Shown piece after piece: positions 59,850 to 64,000 of a stretch of DNA of 64,000 nt. How positions within the stretch are numbered: the stretch's first letter is position 1; each line of letters starts with the position of its first letter. Position numbers and translations under genes: made by a program. The stretch comes from Alphaproteobacteria bacterium SO-S41 (GTDB lineage: Bacteria > Pseudomonadota > Alphaproteobacteria > Micropepsales > Micropepsaceae), in NCBI GenBank assembly GCA_019670725.1, contig AP024629.1:3038001-3102000 (forward strand), given 5' to 3'. The notes under the pieces are model-generated. The model was given only the letters and a program-made list of their open reading frames with translations, did no database searches and was not told the origin of the DNA.

Positions 59850-61274
59850 ATGTCGTCCGTGACCCAACCCACAACTGCCAACGCCCCAATCGCCGACGGC
59901 GATCTCACCTTTGCGGGCGGCAAGCCAGCTTCGGTGCCCGCACGTCTCGCCTGGACGTTCTTCGAATTCGCCGGCGGCCCTTACTTCGTCGTCCTCCAGA
60001 TCTTCGTCTTCGCTTCGTATTTCGCGGGCGTCGTCGTCATCGGCGATCCCGTGAAGGGCCAGGCCTATTGGGGCTATACCGGCGGCATCGCCGGCCTGCT
60101 CATCGCGCTCTGCAGCCCGGTGATCGGCGCGATCGCCGACAAATACGGACCGCGCAAGCCGGGCGTCGTGCTGTTCACGCTGATGGCCGTGCCGTTCATG
60201 ACCGCGCTGTGGTTCGTCGGCCCGGGCGACAACCTGCTCGCCTCGATCTGCATCATCTATGCGAGCCTCTTCTTCGAGCTCGCCTATATCTTCCACAACG
60301 CGATGCTCCCCGCGATCGCGCCGGCGAACCGGGTCGGCATTCTCAGCGCCGGCGGCTATGCGATGTCCTATGCCGGCGCGATGGTCGCCTTCGCGGTCTG
60401 GTTTGCGCTGCCGAGCTTCGGCCTTGGCGGCGGCGCCGAAGACGGCTTCGCCCAGGAACGCGGCGCCGGCCCGCTCGCCGCGCTCTTCGCCGTCGTCTTC
60501 GTCCTGCCGCTGCTGCTGCTGACGCCCGACACGCCGCGCACCGGCATGTCTCTGAAGGCCTGTATCCAGGCAGGCTTCACGTCGCTCTTCGGCACGCTGC
60601 GCAAGGTCGGCGCCTATCGCAACATCGTGCTCTTCCTCGTCGCGCGCATGATCTATTACGACGGCCTCACCGCCGTCTTCGCCTTTGTCGGCATCTACGC
60701 CGCGACCGAGTTCGGCTGGGTGTCCGAGGTCGCGATCTACGGCCTGCTCATCATCGTCACGGCGGCGCTGAGCGCGGTCGTCGGCGGCATCATCGACGAC
60801 CGCATCGGTTCGAAGACGACGATCATGGTTTCGCTCGTCATCTTCTCGGTGTGCCTCGCCCTCAATCTCGGCACCGACCCGCATCGCCTCTGGTACTTCA
60901 TCGCGCTCTCTCCGACCGACGCGGCGGCGCAGTTGCCGATCGTCGGCGGACTGCTCGCGCCCATCGGCTTCGACCTGCTGCCGGAACAGGTGTTCGTCGT
61001 CATCGGCATCATCGGCGGGCTCTTCATCGGCCCGGCCCTGTCGTCCAGCCGCACGCTGATGGCGCGGCTCGCCCCGCCGAACCAGGTCGCGGAGTTCTTT
61101 GGCCTCTACAATCTCACGGGTCGCGCGACGGCATTCCTGGCGCCGCTCACCATCGGCGTCATCACCCAGACGACGAACGACCAGCGCGCCGGGCTCGGCG
61201 TGATCTTCGTCTTCATCGCGATCGGCTTCGTCCTGCTCAGCTTCGTGAAGGAGCCGCGGCGGCCGGCGCGCTAG
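59850..61274 (+). CDS. MFS transporter, UMF1/Atg22-like
   Basis: 474 residues from ATG 59850 (MSSVTQPTTAN); ATG 59817 would add 11. Twelve TMs. WTFFEFAGGPYFVVLQIFVFA at TM1 and IYASLFFELAYIFHNAMLPAIA, GILSAGGYAMSYAGAMVA are characteristic of the bacterial UMF1 group related to the yeast vacuolar effluxer Atg22. Late motif RTLMARLAPPNQVAEFFGLYNLTG. Thought to export amino acids or similar small molecules; substrate not known. Divergent from hup across 248 bases. Confidence 0.85.
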   Translation: MSSVTQPTTANAPIADGDLTFAGGKPASVPARLAWTFFEFAGGPYFVVLQIFVFASYFAGVVVIGDPVKGQAYWGYTGGIAGLLIALCSPVIGAIADKYGPRKPGVVLFTLMAVPFMTALWFVGPGDNLLASICIIYASLFFELAYIFHNAMLPAIAPANRVGILSAGGYAMSYAGAMVAFAVWFALPSFGLGGGAEDGFAQERGAGPLAALFAVVFVLPLLLLTPDTPRTGMSLKACIQAGFTSLFGTLRKVGAYRNIVLFLVARMIYYDGLTAVFAFVGIYAATEFGWVSEVAIYGLLIIVTAALSAVVGGIIDDRIGSKTTIMVSLVIFSVCLALNLGTDPHRLWYFIALSPTDAAAQLPIVGGLLAPIGFDLLPEQVFVVIGIIGGLFIGPALSSSRTLMARLAPPNQVAEFFGLYNLTGRATAFLAPLTIGVITQTTNDQRAGLGVIFVFIAIGFVLLSFVKEPRRPAR

Positions 61275-61283
61275 GCACGCCGG

Positions 61284-61994
61284 TCATCTCAGGCAGCAAC
61301 GCCGGCGGACGCCGTCATTGTACTCGACACGAAAGATCCGCTCCGGCGCCGCACGCGAGGCGCAGGCTTCGGTGGCCGTCAGCGTGACGCTCATCGGATG
61401 CCCCGCGTCATCGGTCGCCGCGATCGCCCAGGCATTGGCGGTGGTCTGCGTCGCCGGCGTGCTGCGCTTGAGGATAACCGGCGGCAGGTCCCGCCGGCCC
61501 GCGTCACCATCGGCAACGGACACAATGGTAATCGCGCTCCGCGTGATGGCGACGGTGCCATAGCCGGTCATGTCGCAGGTCAGCCCCGCGGTATCGTCGT
61601 ACACAAAGGCCGGCTCGGTCTGCGTCCACGGCTCGACATAGCGCGCGAGAATCCACCAGCTCGGATCGGACGGGTAGTCCTTGCTCAATTCCAGCCATTC
61701 GTTCTCGCCGTCGCTGACGCGCTTGCCAGAGATGAAGATGCGCCCCGGACCGGCCGGAAACGCGTCGTAGTGATGCGCGCCCTGAAGCGACGGCCGGTCG
61801 AACGAGGTCAGCCCCAACCCGTCCGGCAATCCCACCACCCGCACCATGCCCGCACTGACCGTCGCGGGATCGAGAATCTCCGGCTCGCGGCTCGTCCCGG
61901 CATCCGCCGCCAGAACGGCGCCTGCCAGGCCTGCGGCGAGGAGGGGCCAGATGAATGCGCGTCGCAGGGCGCGGTTGGGCGACGACATGGACAT
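61284..61994 (-). CDS. Secreted protein of unknown function, cysteine-containing paralog A
   Basis: 236 residues from ATG 61994, which shares one base with the preceding stop. A signal or anchor helix lies at 15-37 (AFIWPLLAAGLAGAVLAADA). The mature domain contains VRVVGLPDGLG, GRIFISGKRVSDGENEWLEL, WWILARYVEPW, LTCDMTGYGTVAITRSAITI and ends CASRAAPERIFRVEYNDGVRRRCCLR (last part). It aligns along its length with the product at 61994-62662, including four cysteines. No family recognised. It ends 9 bases from the convergent MFS gene. Confidence 0.6.
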   Translation of the reverse strand: MSMSSPNRALRRAFIWPLLAAGLAGAVLAADAGTSREPEILDPATVSAGMVRVVGLPDGLGLTSFDRPSLQGAHHYDAFPAGPGRIFISGKRVSDGENEWLELSKDYPSDPSWWILARYVEPWTQTEPAFVYDDTAGLTCDMTGYGTVAITRSAITIVSVADGDAGRRDLPPVILKRSTPATQTTANAWAIAATDDAGHPMSVTLTATEACASRAAPERIFRVEYNDGVRRRCCLR

Positions 61995-62662
61995 CACCCC
62001 GCTCCCGGATCGCAGCACATATGCGCCCCGCGCGTGTCTTCGTATTCGTAGCGTTGCGGCTGAAGCCCCGTCGCCGTGCGACAGACCTGCGTGTCCCTCA
62101 GGCGTGCGATGAAACGCGCGTCCTTGCCCACCGCCGCCATCGACCAGACGCCGGGCGAAACCTCTTCCGCACCGGCAGCCACCTCATAGCTCTCTGTCCA
62201 GTCGCCCTCGTGCATCTCCTCGTGCTGGAGATGATCGATCTGGATGGCGTGCGGCCCGATCGAATATTTGAGATCGTCGTTCCCCTCCCAGTACTGGCAG
62301 GACAGCGGCAGGGTCAGCGCAGCCGGGGCGGGCACATACGGCGCGAGATAGGATTTGAGGACCCAGGGAATCTCGCTCCGGTCCCTGAAGGTCGGCTGAT
62401 AGTCCGTCTGCACCCAGACCTCGCCGCCAATCACGACTTCCTGCCCCGTCAGAAAGATCCTGTCGCCAGAGAAGGACCACCCCGTGGGCTGCCCGTCCGT
62501 CTCACCCGGCTTCGCCCACAGGCCCATGACGGTGCCCGCGGGAAGCCCGGTCACGACCCGCAGTTGCGCGAGGTCGCCGGGAATGAGCGCGTTGTCGTCA
62601 CGCGCGGTGGCGGCGAGCACCAGGCCGCTTGCGGCAAGGAGGACGATCAGGCTGCGAGACAC
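61994..62662 (-). CDS. Secreted protein of unknown function, cysteine-containing paralog B
   Basis: 222 residues from GTG 62662, which has GGGAG about nine bases upstream; ATG 62704 is possible. Signal peptide SRSLIVLLAASGLVLAATA. Mature part: LRVVTGLPAGTVMGLW, GDRIFLTGQEVVIGGEVWVQ, WVLKSYLAPYV, LSCQYWEGNDDLKYSIGPHA, ending CRTATGLQPQRYEYED and HMCCDPGAG. The Cys pattern (one central, one before R-Y/V-EY, a terminal CC) matches paralog A. It follows the sensor kinase gene on the same strand after 86 bases. Function unknown. Confidence 0.6.
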   Translation of the reverse strand: MSRSLIVLLAASGLVLAATARDDNALIPGDLAQLRVVTGLPAGTVMGLWAKPGETDGQPTGWSFSGDRIFLTGQEVVIGGEVWVQTDYQPTFRDRSEIPWVLKSYLAPYVPAPAALTLPLSCQYWEGNDDLKYSIGPHAIQIDHLQHEEMHEGDWTESYEVAAGAEEVSPGVWSMAAVGKDARFIARLRDTQVCRTATGLQPQRYEYEDTRGAHMCCDPGAG

Positions 62663-62732
62663 GGCGACGGGCTCCCGAGCGGTCTTAAGCCGCCATACCC
62701 GCATGACACGGGTAAAACCCAAGGGCGTAAAG

Positions 62733-62748
62733 CCCTCCGTTTGGAGGG
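62733..62748 (-). terminator. Short hairpin directly after the kinase stop
   Basis: CCCTCC / GGAGGG with a 4-base loop abuts the stop codon of the kinase and is followed on the minus strand by CTTTACGCCC and TTGGGTTTTACCC. With a 6-bp stem it may be an attenuator or partial terminator between the kinase and the secreted paralogs. Confidence 0.35.
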
Positions 62749-64000
62749 TCAGTCCTTCAGGTGGAAGCGCAGGGTCGCGATCAGGCCGGGCTTGGCGTCG
62801 CCGAGGTCGATGCGGGCATCATGCAGGCGCGCCACGGCGGCAACGAGGCTGAGGCCGAGGCCGCTGCCCGGCTCGTTGCGGCTGGCCTCCAGGCGGACGA
62901 AGCGGCGCAGCACATGGTCGCGCTCGGCCTGCGGGATGCCGGGGCCGGTGTCGCGCACCTCCAGCACCGCTTCCTCGTCCAGCAGCTTCAGCGAGGCGAT
63001 CACCGCGCCTTCCTCGGGCGTGTACTTGATCGCGTTGTCGATGAGGTTGGCGAGCGCCTGCGAGATGAGACCGCGGTCGCCGTTGATCTCCGCCGGCTTC
63101 AGCGCGACGACCTTCAGCGTGATGCGCTTCGCCTCGGCCAGCGGCTCGTAGAGGTCGGCGATGTCGCTCAGCACGGCGCGGAGGTCCAGCGGCTCGAAAT
63201 TCTCGCGCGCCTCGCCGGTCTCGGCGCGGGCGATCAGCAGCAGCGAGTTGAACGTCGCGATCAGCCCGTCGGATTCCCCGATCGCCCCCTCCAGCGCCTC
63301 GCGATATTCCTGCTCGGTCGCCGGCTTCATCAGCGTGACCTCCAGCCGCGAGCGGAGGCGGTTCAGCGGCGTGCGCAGATCGTGCGCGATATTGTCGGCG
63401 ACCTCGGTCATGCCCGACATGAGCCGCTCGATCTGGTCGAGCATCGAATTGAGGTTCTCGGCGAGTTCGTCGAATTCGTCATTGGCGCCCGACAGGGGCA
63501 CGCGGCGGGCGAGATCGCCTTCGATGATGTCGCGGCTGGTGCGGTTGATGACGTCGAGGCGGCGCGTCACGTTGCGGCTCATGACGAGGCCGCCGATCAG
63601 GCCGAGGCCCAGGGTGATGACGGCGGACCAGAAGAGAGCGCTTTCGATGCGGTCCTCGATCTCGCGGCGCTCATGCACGTCGCGCCCGACCAGCAGGTGA
63701 AACCCGCCGCGCAGTTCGAAGTGGCGCGCCCGCGCCGAGCGCCGCTCGGTCTCGCCCGGGCTGGTGCGGTCATAGGTGAAATAGACCCAGTCGCCCTGCC
63801 CCATCGGCACATCCGGCCAGGCGCTGAGATTGCCTGCAATGCGCGAGAAATCGGCATTGGCGAGAATGTAGAGCCCGGTGCCGCCGCCCGCGCTGCGCTC
63901 GATGATGACCTGGCGGAGGCCCGGCAGGCCTTGCTGGGTGTACTGTTCGCGCAGGCCCAGGATCTCGGCGTTGATCGTCTCATCGGTCTGCGCCGCCATG
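62749..64000 (-). CDS. HAMP-containing sensor histidine kinase (N-terminus beyond window edge)
   Basis: At least 417 codons. The frame is open to the edge, and the expected N-terminal TM before QTDETINAEILGLREQY is missing, so the start is probably outside; the ATG at 63997-63999 is internal in my reading. Order: periplasmic sensor (about 150 residues), TM (ALFWSAVITLGLGLIGGLVM), HAMP, HisKA with ADNIAHDLRTPLNRLRSRLE, HATPase with ALANLIDNAIKYTPEE, EVRDTGPGIP and PGSGLGLSLVAAVARLH. A response-regulator gene is expected upstream. Two secreted paralogs follow it. Confidence 0.9.
   Translation of the reverse strand, partial: MAAQTDETINAEILGLREQYTQQGLPGLRQVIIERSAGGGTGLYILANADFSRIAGNLSAWPDVPMGQGDWVYFTYDRTSPGETERRSARARHFELRGGFHLLVGRDVHERREIEDRIESALFWSAVITLGLGLIGGLVMSRNVTRRLDVINRTSRDIIEGDLARRVPLSGANDEFDELAENLNSMLDQIERLMSGMTEVADNIAHDLRTPLNRLRSRLEVTLMKPATEQEYREALEGAIGESDGLIATFNSLLLIARAETGEARENFEPLDLRAVLSDIADLYEPLAEAKRITLKVVALKPAEINGDRGLISQALANLIDNAIKYTPEEGAVIASLKLLDEEAVLEVRDTGPGIPQAERDHVLRRFVRLEASRNEPGSGLGLSLVAAVARLHDARIDLGDAKPGLIATLRFHLKD

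Noticed and set aside
1-64000. CRISPR arrays, prophage or insertion sequences
   Set aside because: No regularly spaced repeats, no integrase/transposase or phage structural genes and no terminal inverted repeats were found; only the two REP-like elements.

Overview
The window reads as chromosomal DNA of a high-GC alphaproteobacterium. The evidence is the uniformly high G+C at third codon positions, a PleC-type sensor kinase, Rsm22, two LysR-controlled pairs, an ECF sigma/anti-sigma/periplasmic-sensor trio and CtrA-like TTAA motifs. The genus cannot be fixed from the sequence; a Caulobacterales/Micropepsales-like lineage is a guess. There are no rRNA or tRNA genes, no CRISPR array and no insertion sequence. 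Genes are dense, many overlap by 1-4 bases, and convergent neighbours often overlap by 4-25 bases.

Layout. 1-3337: the 5' end of an NAD-malic enzyme gene, then biotin genes (bioF-bioD on minus, bioA divergent on plus). 3334-22545: a roughly 19 kb exopolysaccharide locus. It holds a short lipoprotein OPX exporter divergent from an outer-membrane beta-barrel, a monotopic sugar-phosphate transferase, a GMC oxidoreductase and an aldo/keto reductase, three glycosyltransferases, a methyltransferase, a Tat-exported GH10 glycosidase, flippase, polymerase and a Wzc-like copolymerase with a degraded P-loop. It ends in a three-gene tailoring operon (beta-propeller protein, JmjC/cupin-like oxygenase, GNAT). 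22521-25214: efp with divergent epmA-epmB, a beta-lysylation module for elongation factor P. 25299-33889: a secreted hydrolase, Rsm22, a TauD-type dioxygenase, two acyl-CoA dehydrogenases with a GNAT, a duplicated secreted protein family, a small conserved protein and a hotdog thioesterase.

33961-41631: aminopeptidase N, a PleC-like hybrid-less histidine kinase and a two-gene envelope cassette resembling a PelA with a broken deacetylase domain plus a small membrane-anchored repeat protein. 41636-56316 is polyamine-centred: a PuuA-like gamma-glutamylpolyamine ligase, a PotD-type binding protein, speD and speE, and further on potB-potC-potA with an alpha/beta hydrolase. Between these lie the ECF trio, a LysR/MFS pair and a class A beta-lactamase with its AmpR-type regulator. 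56329-64000: glnE, an HU gene, a UMF1/Atg22-type MFS transporter, two tandem cysteine-containing secreted paralogs and a sensor kinase cut by the window edge.

The observations most worth following are the PelA-like pseudo-deacetylase pair, the kinase-linked cysteine paralogs, the two-part outer-membrane exporter with pseudokinase copolymerase, and the JmjC-GNAT-propeller operon. All functional statements come from reading motifs by eye; no database search was run.
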